Origin: SMWC01 sp045561055
GTDB lineage: Bacteria > Pseudomonadota > Gammaproteobacteria > Steroidobacterales > Rariloculaceae
Length of the DNA: 64,000 bases
Direction of reading: 5' to 3'
Assembly: GCA_045561055.1 (NCBI GenBank)
Contig: JBJKYL010000019.1
Location: forward strand, 248,001-312,000
Position 1 is the first letter of the stretch. Every line of letters starts with the position of its first letter. Shown in pieces: positions 44,328-53,420 of this stretch. The notes beneath the pieces are model-generated. The model did no database searches and was not told where the DNA came from. It saw only the letters and a program-made list of their open reading frames with translations. A program made the position numbers and the translations under genes.

Positions 44328-45137
44328 ATGAAACGCAATTTTCAAACAGAGTTTTTATACCAGGTTTTTGCCCTGATTATTGCCGTTATTCTGGTGCACG
44401 CGATTTATGTGACTGTCGTTCGGCCTAATGCGACCGAGATTCTAGATGAGCAGGCGCTGCAGATGCAGGAGGACAGTGATTACACTGTTGAACGCTCATT
44501 GTGGGTCTTGATCAGAGACTTCGAGCAGGAAGCGTGTTTCGTTTTGATGTTATGGGCCTTTTCAATTATGGGATATAAGGCCACACGATCGTTGAGTGAG
44601 CAGAAACTTTTGCAACAGGAGCTCGTGCCCATTCAGGATGGTGTGCGGATTCTCCCTGAAGACACACGTGAGTACGCACGTACACTACAGGCGTTGCCTG
44701 ACCGATTACGTGACATGTTGTTGCCGCGGGTTCTGTTATCTTCGCTAGAGCGCTTTGGATCTACCTGCAATGTCCAAGACGTGTCGTCCGTTGCCAATAC
44801 ACTATGCGAATCGGAGGGCGAGCGACTCGAGTCGGAACTATCGATGATCCGATACGTTGCCTGGGCAATTCCGTCTGTGGGTTTTATTGGGACGGTTCGT
44901 GGTATTGGTGAAGCGCTTGGTCAGGCGCATCGAGCTGTAGACGGCGATATCGCTGGTGTGACCCAGAGTCTTGGTACGGCGTTCAACTCTACGTTTATTG
45001 CTTTGTTGATCTCGATCATCGTGATGTTCCTTGTCCACCAACTTCAGTCTTTGCAGGAACGGCTTGTGTTCGATACGCAGACTTATATTGACCACAACCT
45101 CATTCGACACATGCAAACCCGTGGAGGTGCGCAGTAG
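44328..45137 (+). CDS. MotA/TolQ/ExbB-family proton-channel subunit
   Basis: A 269-residue membrane protein with four helices at about 10-31, 69-86, 174-197 and 217-240. The last two carry the family core: WAIPSVGFIGTVRGIGEAL in the third and TQSLGTAFNSTFIALL in the fourth, which form the ion path in MotA/TolQ/ExbB pentamers. A long cytoplasmic segment (about 87-172) separates helices 2 and 3, as expected. No tolR/exbD gene is next to it; the two VWA genes downstream have matching N-terminal helices and are the likely partners. Confidence 0.88.
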   Translation: MKRNFQTEFLYQVFALIIAVILVHAIYVTVVRPNATEILDEQALQMQEDSDYTVERSLWVLIRDFEQEACFVLMLWAFSIMGYKATRSLSEQKLLQQELVPIQDGVRILPEDTREYARTLQALPDRLRDMLLPRVLLSSLERFGSTCNVQDVSSVANTLCESEGERLESELSMIRYVAWAIPSVGFIGTVRGIGEALGQAHRAVDGDIAGVTQSLGTAFNSTFIALLISIIVMFLVHQLQSLQERLVFDTQTYIDHNLIRHMQTRGGAQ

Positions 45138-45147
45138 CGCGGACGCT

Positions 45148-46548
45148 ATGAGTACGCTCGCCATCGATATCAACGATGCGAACCTCATTGTGGTGAATGA
45201 ATCCGGCATTCTTGCGACGGAGCCGGGTTATGCATTGGTTTTAGATGGTGGTTTACAGACCGGTATCGGAGCATACGCTGAGGCGCGCGTTAAGCCGCGT
45301 AGAAGCAGTAACAGTTACTGGGAGAAGCTGAGTCTTGAGGAGGGCGGTGCTGGTATCGAGGGCGTTTCCAACACAGCCCAGCTAGCGTTCGCACAGCTCG
45401 AGGATTTGTGGAAGCGCTACGGTGGCCCAGGGAAGGATGCGTTGCTTGTCGTTCCAGATTATTACAGTCGCGAGCAGCTAGGGCTGTTATTAGGTCTCGC
45501 GCAGGAGTGCGGTATGCCGGTACGGTCGCTTCTGAACGCGGCTGTAGCGGCGAGTCATCGACCATATGCAGGGCAGCAGTTGGTCTATCTGGATGCCGGC
45601 TTGCATCGTGTTTCAGCAACAGTATTGGAACAAGGAGATGACGTTGCTGTTCGGACTGAGAAGGCGATCGATGGTGTTGGACTCGCTTCTCTGATGGATT
45701 TATGGGCGAAGCGCGTGGCAGAAATCTTTGTTCTCTCGACCCGTTTCGATCCATTCCACAGTGCGGCGAGCGAGCAGCTTGTTTATGATCGTCTGCCATC
45801 ATGGTTGCAGGACCTCGATGAGCATGGCACAGCCGAGTTACAGTTGCCGCACGGCGATAAAGAAGTTTCGGTTGAAATAGAGCGTAATCAGTTATTGGGA
45901 GTTGCTGCGGGCTTCTATCGTGCTTTAGTGCAATTGCTGGCTCAGTGCCGTAGCACGGATGATAGCCTTGTCATTCAAGTCTCACACCGACTGCTTGGCC
46001 TGCCGGGCGTGCTCAGTGAGTTAGCGCGTCTTGATGATGCGGATATCCAACCGTTACGTGTCGGGGAGGCCGCTTTAGGTGCATTGGAGCGCTTGGGTCA
46101 AATTCCATCGGGTGATGGCCAAGTGAAACTTCTGAAACGGTTACCCTGGCGAGAGCAAGGGGGGCAGGTTACAGCCGTGGAGGCGGCTACACGGGTAGTA
46201 AAAACTCAGGAGTTGGTAAAGAAGAGTGAGAATCTGGCCACGCATATCGTCTATCGGGGTGTTGCAATGCCGGTAGATGCGGGTGGGGTCGTCATCGGGC
46301 GTGAGAGCCACGAGGGGCGGCGGACAATCATTCTTAACGGAGATCATGGCGGAGTATCGCGGTCGCATTGCGAGATTGTACGGCGCGATGGTGAACTTAT
46401 GCTCACGGATCTGAGTCAGTACGGTACCTATATTAATGAAAAGCGTGTGTCCGGTGATCAAATCGTGTTGCCGGCAGATGTGATTCGTATAGGGTCACCA
46501 GGAGAAGAGTTACAGGTGATCGCTGTGGAGGAATCCGGTGGCACGTAA
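45148..46548 (+). CDS. Actin/Hsp70-like protein with C-terminal FHA domain
   Basis: A 466-residue soluble protein. Residues 1-330 look like an Hsp70/actin-fold ATPase: an N-terminal LAIDINDANLIVV phosphate-1-like strand, LVVPDYYSREQLGLL, LLNAAVAAS and LVYLDAGLHRVSATVL (phosphate-2-like). Residues about 370-460 form a canonical FHA domain: VIGRE, VSRSHCEIV, LTDLSQYGTYINEKRV, IRIG. This pairing is unusual. The FHA can bind phosphothreonine made by the cluster's kinase. The start ATG 45148 lies 11 bases after the channel gene; the frame is open further upstream inside that gene but with no good start. Confidence 0.85.
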   Translation: MSTLAIDINDANLIVVNESGILATEPGYALVLDGGLQTGIGAYAEARVKPRRSSNSYWEKLSLEEGGAGIEGVSNTAQLAFAQLEDLWKRYGGPGKDALLVVPDYYSREQLGLLLGLAQECGMPVRSLLNAAVAASHRPYAGQQLVYLDAGLHRVSATVLEQGDDVAVRTEKAIDGVGLASLMDLWAKRVAEIFVLSTRFDPFHSAASEQLVYDRLPSWLQDLDEHGTAELQLPHGDKEVSVEIERNQLLGVAAGFYRALVQLLAQCRSTDDSLVIQVSHRLLGLPGVLSELARLDDADIQPLRVGEAALGALERLGQIPSGDGQVKLLKRLPWREQGGQVTAVEAATRVVKTQELVKKSENLATHIVYRGVAMPVDAGGVVIGRESHEGRRTIILNGDHGGVSRSHCEIVRRDGELMLTDLSQYGTYINEKRVSGDQIVLPADVIRIGSPGEELQVIAVEESGGT

Positions 46549-47629
46549 GCCACTCAACGTGTTTTCGCTTTCGTTCCTTGACGCAATGACCTGTGGTTTC
46601 GGTGCTGTGATTTTGTTCTTTATGATCATTAACGCCAATATTGACTTGCGGCGCGAGGCAGATATTACAGAACTCGCGAGCGAAGCGGACCGGATGGAAC
46701 TGCAGGTACTTGTCGGCCGAAAGAATCTCTTGCAGATTCAACAGGAGTTAGCCGATCTAATTGAGGAGTGGGCCATCCTTCGCGGCTTAAAAGAAGAGAT
46801 TGTTACTGAGATCAATCTAACGGCTGAAGAATTCAGCGAGCTGACCGCAGACACAACAGCTCAGGAAGAGGCGATCGAACGACTGCGTTCAGAGCTCGAT
46901 GCATTGGAGGATGAGACTCAACGTTTGTCGGCAGAAAGTATTACGCCGGAGGATGCTGGAGACCGTATACGCAGCGTCCAAGGTGACGGCAATCGTCAAT
47001 ATCTGACCGGACTACGTATGGGCGGGGAACGTGTTGTCATTCTTGTAGATGCCTCGGGCAGCATGCTAGACCGAACGCTTGTCAATATCATTCGTCGGAG
47101 AAACATGCCACTGGATCAGCAGTTGGCATCACCCAAGTGGCAGCAGGTCGTGAACACTGTCGATTGGTTGACCGCGCAGCTTACTCCTGGCACACAGTTC
47201 CAGATTTTTGCGTTTAATGATGAGGCTTGGACATTGGTTGAAGGTAGCGATGGTCAATGGATGACTGTCACAGACGGAGATCAGCTTAATGAAGCGGTAG
47301 AGTTGTTGCGTGCGACGGCGCCGTCGGGGCCGACAAGTCTACACTCGGCTTTTGCTACGATGAGACCTTTAGACCCTAAGCCCGACAACATCTATCTGCT
47401 CGTTGATGGGTTACCAACAATGGGCGAGATTCTGCCAAATCGCGCTGGTGTGACGGGTAGAGAGCGTCAGGGGCATTTTAATCGTGCTGCACGCGATTTA
47501 CCCTTTAACGTTCCCGTGAATGTAATCTTGTACGCGATGGAAGGCGACCCGCAGTCTGCCCCGGCTTATTGGTGGTTAGCACTTAGTACTGGCGGATCGA
47601 TGATGGCGCCTTCGGAGGATTGGCCATGA
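46538..47629 (+). CDS. VWA protein with MotB/ExbD-like N-terminal helix, copy 1
   Basis: A 363-residue protein: a short cytoplasmic start, one membrane helix (about 11-33) whose beginning LSFLDAMTC places Asp15 where MotB has its ion-carrying aspartate, a coiled coil (about 40-135), and a von Willebrand A domain (about 163-355). The metal site is DASGS at 171-175, with Thr in GPTSLHS and Asp in LLVDGLP. GTG 46538 overlaps the previous gene by 11 bases and has GGAGG 5 bases upstream. It ends in an ATGA overlap with copy 2. Probably the plug/anchor partner of the TolQ-like channel. Confidence 0.85.
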   Translation: MARKPLNVFSLSFLDAMTCGFGAVILFFMIINANIDLRREADITELASEADRMELQVLVGRKNLLQIQQELADLIEEWAILRGLKEEIVTEINLTAEEFSELTADTTAQEEAIERLRSELDALEDETQRLSAESITPEDAGDRIRSVQGDGNRQYLTGLRMGGERVVILVDASGSMLDRTLVNIIRRRNMPLDQQLASPKWQQVVNTVDWLTAQLTPGTQFQIFAFNDEAWTLVEGSDGQWMTVTDGDQLNEAVELLRATAPSGPTSLHSAFATMRPLDPKPDNIYLLVDGLPTMGEILPNRAGVTGRERQGHFNRAARDLPFNVPVNVILYAMEGDPQSAPAYWWLALSTGGSMMAPSEDWP

Positions 47630-48630
47630 GGAAGCGACGACGCGATATCGAGACGGGTAGTCTGTCGTTCTTGGACGTGATTTGTTGTGGGTTCGGAGCC
47701 ATTATCCTACTGCTCGTGCTCACTAAGATATTCGAACCGGTTCGGTTGGAAGAGAGCCATGTCGAGTTGGAAGGGCTTATTGCTCGCTATCAGCAGGAGC
47801 TGTACGAGATAGTTGGCGAGACTGAGGTTGTCCAACGTGAGCGATCTTCTACAATCGAAAATGTAGAGAAGGATGAGACTCAGATTGCCTCACTTGAGCA
47901 GGAGCTCACCAGAATCCGTTCGGAATTTCTTGCGACTACTGATGATGCAGATATCGCAGCCGAGCTCGCCGGTCGTTTGGCGGAGGCAAAGCAGCGCCTG
48001 ACCGAAGAGATGCAACGCCTCTTGGTTGATTACAGGCCTGATCCTGAGGACTACAAGATTGGCGGTATACCAGTCGATAGCGAATACATTATTTTTATTA
48101 TTGATACCTCCGGAAGTATGCAGCGCTACGCATGGAATCGCGTCCAGCAGCAGATCCGTGAGACGCTCGATGTGTATCCCCAGGTTAAGGGCATTCAGGT
48201 GTTCAATGATATGGGTGAGTACATGTTCAGGAGCTATCGCAACGAGTGGATTCCAGATACGCAAGGGCGGCGGGACGCCATCATAGATGCGCTACGCAAT
48301 TGGCAGGCGTTCTCGAACTCCAGTCCGCGGGAAGGTATTCTCGAAGCAATCGACACGTTCTATGATCCCGAAAAAAAGATTAGCCTCTACGTTTATAGTG
48401 ATGATTTCGCTTCAGGGTCGATTAACGCTGTGGTACGCGAAGTTGATCGACGCAACAGCGCTGGATCCGATGGTGAGCGTCGGGTCCGTATCCACGCCGT
48501 GGCCTTCCCCGTGTATTACGAAGTTACTAACGGTGAGTTATTGTCGTCGGCTCGTTTTGCGGTCCTTATGCGCGTTCTGTGTCAGCGTAATGGTGGCACC
48601 TTCGTCGCGTTGCCGTCACTTCGTGGCTAA
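47626..48630 (+). CDS. VWA protein with MotB/ExbD-like N-terminal helix, copy 2
   Basis: A 334-residue protein built like its neighbour: basic N-terminus, helix at about 13-34 opening LSFLDVICCGFGA with Asp17, coiled coil (about 45-132), and VWA domain (about 152-330) with DTSGS at 160-164. GGAGG at 47614-47618 supports ATG 47626; the start overlaps the stop of copy 1 by 4 bases. The two copies share the N-terminal motif but differ strongly in the VWA part, so they may form a heterodimer. It is the last gene of the tightly packed part of the cluster. Confidence 0.85.
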   Translation: MRKRRRDIETGSLSFLDVICCGFGAIILLLVLTKIFEPVRLEESHVELEGLIARYQQELYEIVGETEVVQRERSSTIENVEKDETQIASLEQELTRIRSEFLATTDDADIAAELAGRLAEAKQRLTEEMQRLLVDYRPDPEDYKIGGIPVDSEYIIFIIDTSGSMQRYAWNRVQQQIRETLDVYPQVKGIQVFNDMGEYMFRSYRNEWIPDTQGRRDAIIDALRNWQAFSNSSPREGILEAIDTFYDPEKKISLYVYSDDFASGSINAVVREVDRRNSAGSDGERRVRIHAVAFPVYYEVTNGELLSSARFAVLMRVLCQRNGGTFVALPSLRG

Positions 48631-48807
48631 CCCGTGATTCTAGTGCCACGGTAGGAGTAGCCTACTGGCTGCTCCCCAGTGTCCTTCCGTCAGAATTGGT
48701 CAGATTTAAACGATGATTTTGTCTTAATTGATCATCGGTTTGTCGTCAGTCGACGCTTTAATGGTTGCGCATGAATAGTTATAGGTAACCATTAAAGGGG
48801 TACAGAC

Positions 48808-49524
48808 ATGAAACACGTCATCATTTTAGTAATTGCGACGATATTTACGAATATCGCTTGGACAGCTGAGGAAGAGCAGGCGGCTCGATTCGAAGATATT
48901 GGTGCGGGCAGTGGGGCTTTAATTGGCGCGATCGCTGGGGGGCCTGTAGGAGCAATCCTCGGTGCTGCTACAGGTATTTGGATCGTCGATCGATTTAATG
49001 AGGAGCGTAGCATTAGCTCAGATTTTGAGCGGCGCTGGGTAGAAGCAAGTAATCAGGTCGAAGGTTTGAATAGTTTAATAGAGAATGGCGAGCGGCAGAT
49101 TCTTTCGCTTGAAAGGCGAAACCGTCAGGATGCTATCTTGATGGAAAATGCTGTTCGCGAAGCTCTGGATATTCATATCCTATTCAAGACTGACGAGACT
49201 GAAGTCGTGGATGAAACTAAAGGCCGCCTAGTTAGATTAGCTAATCTACTAGCGCGTATGGATGGCGTGTCGGTTCGTGTCGACGGTTACGCTGATGCTC
49301 GAGGGGACGCGGCACATAACGCGGAGTTGGCCGAGCAACGTGCCGTCAGCGTTCGGAATACCTTGATCGAAGCTGGAATACCGTCTAGTAAAATTTCAGT
49401 TGATTCGTACGGTGAGCAATACTCCTCTGCAGACGAGAAGGATTACGATGCATTGGCGTTCGACCGTCGTGTCCAGCTCACGCTGTTACCGACAGACGTT
49501 CCAGAAAGGGTCGCACGCAAATAG
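48808..49524 (+). CDS. OmpA-family envelope protein with glycine zipper (PdsO-like)
   Basis: A 238-residue exported protein: signal peptide (about 1-19), a glycine-zipper segment (GAGSGALIGAIAGGPVGAILGAATG, in parts), a coiled-coil stretch (about 65-110) and a C-terminal OmpA peptidoglycan-binding domain (ILFKTDETEVVDE, VDGYADARGDAAHNAELAEQRA, FDRRVQL). The layout resembles PdsO, the OmpA-like protein of proteobacterial sortase systems, but no sortase is present here. AAAGGGG lies about 10 bases before the ATG. It follows the VWA genes by 177 bases and ends before a strong terminator; it could anchor the cluster's complex to peptidoglycan. Confidence 0.85.
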   Translation: MKHVIILVIATIFTNIAWTAEEEQAARFEDIGAGSGALIGAIAGGPVGAILGAATGIWIVDRFNEERSISSDFERRWVEASNQVEGLNSLIENGERQILSLERRNRQDAILMENAVREALDIHILFKTDETEVVDETKGRLVRLANLLARMDGVSVRVDGYADARGDAAHNAELAEQRAVSVRNTLIEAGIPSSKISVDSYGEQYSSADEKDYDALAFDRRVQLTLLPTDVPERVARK

Positions 49525-49547
49525 CCGCGGTTGAGAAAGAAATTGGG

Positions 49548-49581
49548 CGGGCGCCGGAGATAATCCGGTCGCCCGTTTTTT
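49548..49581 (+). terminator. Rho-independent terminator
   Basis: Stem CGGGCGCCGGA / TCCGGTCGCCCG with one bulged base and a 5-base loop GATAA, followed directly by six T. It lies 23 bases after the OmpA-family stop and closes the plus-strand cluster. Confidence 0.9.
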
Positions 49582-49733
49582 GATGGTACTAAACAATTGC
49601 GGCTGTCTCTTTTGATTGGAATGCTCTTGCGCGCTTGTAGGGTATATAGATTAAAATATATTAAGCCATGTCCATATCCCGCACGTTGTCCTTCCAAAAC
49701 CATACGGTTGAGTAGCTTAAAAATGTTCTCTAT

Positions 49734-52001
49734 ATGCGCTTAGGCCTACTTTTTGTTTCTACGGTAGCCGGGTTGCTCTCTGTGCAGATTGCTAAAACGC
49801 AGCCTATAGAAACGGTAGAGGTTATTGGAGTGACATCGCTCGGCGGTACGGTCGATCTTGATAGAGTTGCTGCCAATGTCCAGGTTGCTACATCGGAGGA
49901 TATTCGACGACGGCGTGCGGTTAGCCTAGCCGACTTTATGAATAGCGAATTTGGGAGCGTTTTCGTCAATGAAGCCCAGAGCAATCCACTACAGCCCGAC
50001 CTGCAATACCGTGGTTATGTTGGTTCTCCGCTACTTGGTAATCCACAAGGGATCGCTGTCTATCAGGATGGCGTGCGTATTAACGAACCATTCGGTGATA
50101 CGGTCAATTGGGCGCTTATACCGAGCTCAGCTATCAACTCGGCCTATCTTATGCCGGGCTCTAACCCGCTATTCGGACTAAATGCGCTCGGCGGTGCTAT
50201 TTCGATTAAAACCAAAAACGGATTTACCCATCCGGGAACGAGTGCGGAGTTTTTTACCGGTTCTTTTTCCCGCAAGGGACTAACGCTAGAGACAGGAGGA
50301 TCGAAGGATGATCAGTTGAGCTTCTTTCTTACGACTTCCTATCTGGAAGAAGATGGGTGGCGCGATTTTTCCCCAAGTGAAGCATCCCAACTATTCGCAA
50401 ACTTAGGCTGGCTAGACGATAGATCTTCTCTTGGTGTCAGTTACACTGGTGTGGATACAGATTTGATAGGTAACGGCCCTGCTCCCGCTGAACTTCTGAA
50501 GACAAATCGAGAGGCTATATTCACACGGCCCGACCAAACACGGAATAAACTCAATCTGCTTAATCTTTCTGGGTCCTATGATCTTTATAGTTCGCTGACG
50601 CTAAACGGGAATGTGTATATCCGTAACAGCGATGTCATTACGTTAAATGGTGATGATTCTGACTTCGAAGAATGTGAGCATATACCTGCTTTTGTCTGTC
50701 ATGATGAAGACGATCTTGAACAGTTAGTGCTTGATAAAAACGGGAGCCCGATCGCTGCTAGCGAGAGAGTTGAGACTGCGACAGTAAACCGTACTGCAAC
50801 AGAGCAGGAAAGCACCGGATTTAGTATACAGGCTGACTGGACATCTGTTTTCGGTGGAGATGAGAATCTCTTTGTCTTGGGTGTTGCTTACGACGAGAGC
50901 GATATCACTTTTAATGCTAGTACGGAACTCGGAGCGCTTGACGCTACGAGGCAGGCTATTCCCAGTGGGGTTTTTGTTGGTGACTCGTTCACGCGATTAA
51001 ATGCTAACGTCCGCAATACGGGCTTCTATTTTTCTAACGTCCTTATGTTATCGGAAGTAGTTTCTTTTAGTATTTCGGGCCGAAATAATAAAACTGAGAT
51101 CATACTACGGGACCAGCTCGGGACGGCGCTTAATGGCAATCACGAGTTTGAACGATTCAACCCTGCCGTTGGATTTACCGTCGACCTTGCCGAAAATCTG
51201 TCGTTCTATACGGGATACAATGAGTCGAACCGTGCGCCGTCGCCAGTCGAACTGACGTGTGCTGATGAAGATGATCCTTGCCGTTTACCTAATGCGTTTC
51301 TTTCTGACCCTCCGCTCAAAGATGTTGTGGCGAGAACAGTCGAGGCTGGCTTCCGAGGCGTGTGGAATGGAAATCAGTGGCATGCAGGAATATTCCGTGC
51401 GGTTAATGAAGATGATATTTTATTTGTAAGTTCAGGAGCTCTTACCAATTCAGGTTTCTTCGAGAATGTGGGTCAGACTAGGCGTGATGGGGTGGAGTTG
51501 AGTCTGCGCGGTAACGCCGGTGATAGAGTTGCCTGGTTTGCGAATTTAACCTACTTGGATGCTACGTTTAGAGAGTATTTTTCTGTTGCTAGTCCTAATA
51601 ATCCTAAAGCGCTTGATGGAGAATTACACGTGGAGCCGGGTGATAGATTGCCCCTCGTCCCGCGGCAGCTTTTCAAGGCAGGGCTTAGGTTTTTTGCAAC
51701 ATCGAAGCTAGATATTGACGTAAGTCTTCTCGCGAACTCAGATCGGTTCGTTAGAGGAGATGAAAGTAACGTAGCGAACAAGATCGGTAGTTACGCGATC
51801 GCTAATATTAATGGGGCGTATACAATCAACGAAAACGTCCAGATATACTTGGACATAAATAACATATTCGATTCAGATTACGAAACGTTTGGTTTATTCG
51901 GTGAGGCAGACGAAGTTCTCGGGGATGAATTCGATGATCCCCAGTTCATATCGCCTGGATCACCTCGTGCGGTATGGTTTGGTTTGCGCGCCGTTTTTTG
52001 A
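49734..52001 (+). CDS. TonB-dependent outer-membrane receptor
   Basis: A 755-residue outer-membrane protein. A signal peptide of about 22 residues is followed by a TonB-box-like IETVEVIG. The plug domain (about 45-160) has DFMNSEFGSVFVNEAQSNPLQPDL, in part, and LFGLNALGGAISIKTKNG. A beta-barrel follows and ends with the aromatic VWFGLRAVF, typical of the last strand. The barrel carries ENLSFYTGYNESNRAPSPVEL, in part, as in siderophore/vitamin-type receptors. The ligand is unknown. It starts 150 bases after the terminator. Confidence 0.92.
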   Translation: MRLGLLFVSTVAGLLSVQIAKTQPIETVEVIGVTSLGGTVDLDRVAANVQVATSEDIRRRRAVSLADFMNSEFGSVFVNEAQSNPLQPDLQYRGYVGSPLLGNPQGIAVYQDGVRINEPFGDTVNWALIPSSAINSAYLMPGSNPLFGLNALGGAISIKTKNGFTHPGTSAEFFTGSFSRKGLTLETGGSKDDQLSFFLTTSYLEEDGWRDFSPSEASQLFANLGWLDDRSSLGVSYTGVDTDLIGNGPAPAELLKTNREAIFTRPDQTRNKLNLLNLSGSYDLYSSLTLNGNVYIRNSDVITLNGDDSDFEECEHIPAFVCHDEDDLEQLVLDKNGSPIAASERVETATVNRTATEQESTGFSIQADWTSVFGGDENLFVLGVAYDESDITFNASTELGALDATRQAIPSGVFVGDSFTRLNANVRNTGFYFSNVLMLSEVVSFSISGRNNKTEIILRDQLGTALNGNHEFERFNPAVGFTVDLAENLSFYTGYNESNRAPSPVELTCADEDDPCRLPNAFLSDPPLKDVVARTVEAGFRGVWNGNQWHAGIFRAVNEDDILFVSSGALTNSGFFENVGQTRRDGVELSLRGNAGDRVAWFANLTYLDATFREYFSVASPNNPKALDGELHVEPGDRLPLVPRQLFKAGLRFFATSKLDIDVSLLANSDRFVRGDESNVANKIGSYAIANINGAYTINENVQIYLDINNIFDSDYETFGLFGEADEVLGDEFDDPQFISPGSPRAVWFGLRAVF

Positions 52002-52456
52002 TTGGTGCGCAGACCCGTTTTCTATTAATCGGATCTACCCTCAGGCCGAATAAATTTTTTCCTGCCAGGCAGCAGTGTATTCCGCAGTCTGAAACTTCTT
52101 TTCTAGAAGAGAGTGATCGACCTGGATCTATCTTTAACGGTTGAGGGTGACGAGATGGTGACAGAGATTCCAGAGGTCTGAATTTAGGGCCCATGGGTTC
52201 TCGGCCGGGTGCTTCAGCAACCCGGGCCTACCATTTGATCGGATAGTTCTTCAGGTTCCGGTTGAGGGTAATTAAGCCGCCTCCGCGGATCAATAAAGCA
52301 ATGTGACAAAGTTACTCATAGTTATGGTTTCTAGGAGTAGTGATAACTTCATCATTGGAGAAAATGTTACGATCTTATAAAAGTGGCCGATCTGAGAAAA
52401 TCAGCTTGCCCACACAAACTAATTTATGTTCGGTTAGTTGCTGGGAGTACATTTCG
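52002..52456. other. Intergenic region after the TonB receptor
   Basis: About 455 bases with no supportable gene. A GC-rich imperfect hairpin (GGCCGGGTGC ... CAACCCGGGCC, about 52202-52229) is the only structure noticed; it has no T-tract, so I do not call it a terminator. The frame of the following gene is open from 52340 but without a good start there. Confidence 0.35.
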
Positions 52457-53173
52457 ATGAGGCGTATTTCTTTAGTATTTTTGTTGGTGCTCGCCTACCC
52501 GCTAGAGCAGTCAGCGTTTGCTCAGGGTGATAGCAAGCCGGTTCCTATGGATCAAGCCGCGTTTCATGTTCCGGTATTTTCTAACGACTACATCACTTTG
52601 CTTTCGATCAATATTCCACCAGGGCGCGACACAGGTTTTCACACTCATTATTTTGACTCGGTATCCGTGCTTTTGTCTGCTGCCTTGCGAACGAATCAGG
52701 TCTACGGCTCATCTGAGATAAGTGTGCCGGCCATAGGTAATCCTCCCATTCCAGGTCGTACGTCATTTACGAACGTAACTGAGAACGGCCCTCACACACA
52801 TAAGGCAACCAACGTGGGGCCGACACCCTTCCATATTATTTCCTTCGTCCTCAAAGACCGAGAGATGATAGGAGTTCCAGTTTCCGATCGCTCGAGTATC
52901 GCCGGCTATACTCAGATCATGGATAACGAACGCATACGAGCTTGGCGCGTCATTCTGGAACCAGCGGAGGTGACAGGACAGATTATGCAAATGGCGCCAG
53001 GACTTAGAGTCTACGTCCGTGGCGGCGTACTAGATGAAATCGTGCCTGGTGCCGCTGATCGTGGTATGGCCTCGCATGATGGTGATTTCCTATGGCAGGA
53101 GGCTGGACAGCCAAGGGCGGTGAAAAACACTGGGACTACCGTCGTCGAATTCGTCGAATTCGAGCTCAAATGA
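52457..53173 (+). CDS. Exported bicupin-like protein
   Basis: A 238-residue protein: signal peptide (RRISLVFLLVLAYPL, then SAFAQ) and two cupin-like beta domains. The first has FHTHYFDSVSVLLS and later GPHTHKA, giving three or four histidines for a metal; the second (about 155-238) lacks an obvious histidine set. ATG 52457 is chosen since GGGAG precedes it and the leader begins there. Substrate unknown; the family includes dioxygenases and binding proteins. Confidence 0.75.
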   Translation: MRRISLVFLLVLAYPLEQSAFAQGDSKPVPMDQAAFHVPVFSNDYITLLSINIPPGRDTGFHTHYFDSVSVLLSAALRTNQVYGSSEISVPAIGNPPIPGRTSFTNVTENGPHTHKATNVGPTPFHIISFVLKDREMIGVPVSDRSSIAGYTQIMDNERIRAWRVILEPAEVTGQIMQMAPGLRVYVRGGVLDEIVPGAADRGMASHDGDFLWQEAGQPRAVKNTGTTVVEFVEFELK

Positions 53174-53420
53174 GGGCGGTTGGATTGGTCGCTTGCCATC
53201 AGATAACGTTTTTTTCTGGAACGGCGAAAATCTGACTAGCTGGTTTTAGAGATTTGAATTTCCGATTTATCCTAACCGCCACGAGCGTTTAAACACTGTG
53301 TCAATATCTGTTCGGAGGCTAATTTAATGAATAAAAAAATAACCGCAGTAGCCATTTAGAAAAAATAACGGAATTGCTATCATCAAGGCTCAATAAACTC
53401 ACACTAATAAGAAGAAGAAA

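Noticed and set aside
36891..49581. Zorya, Tol-Pal, Ton or flagellar stator locus
   Set aside because: Only the MotA/TolQ-type subunit is shared; ZorC/D/E, tolR, tolA, pal, tonB and motB are absent and VWA/FHA/PEGA proteins replace them.
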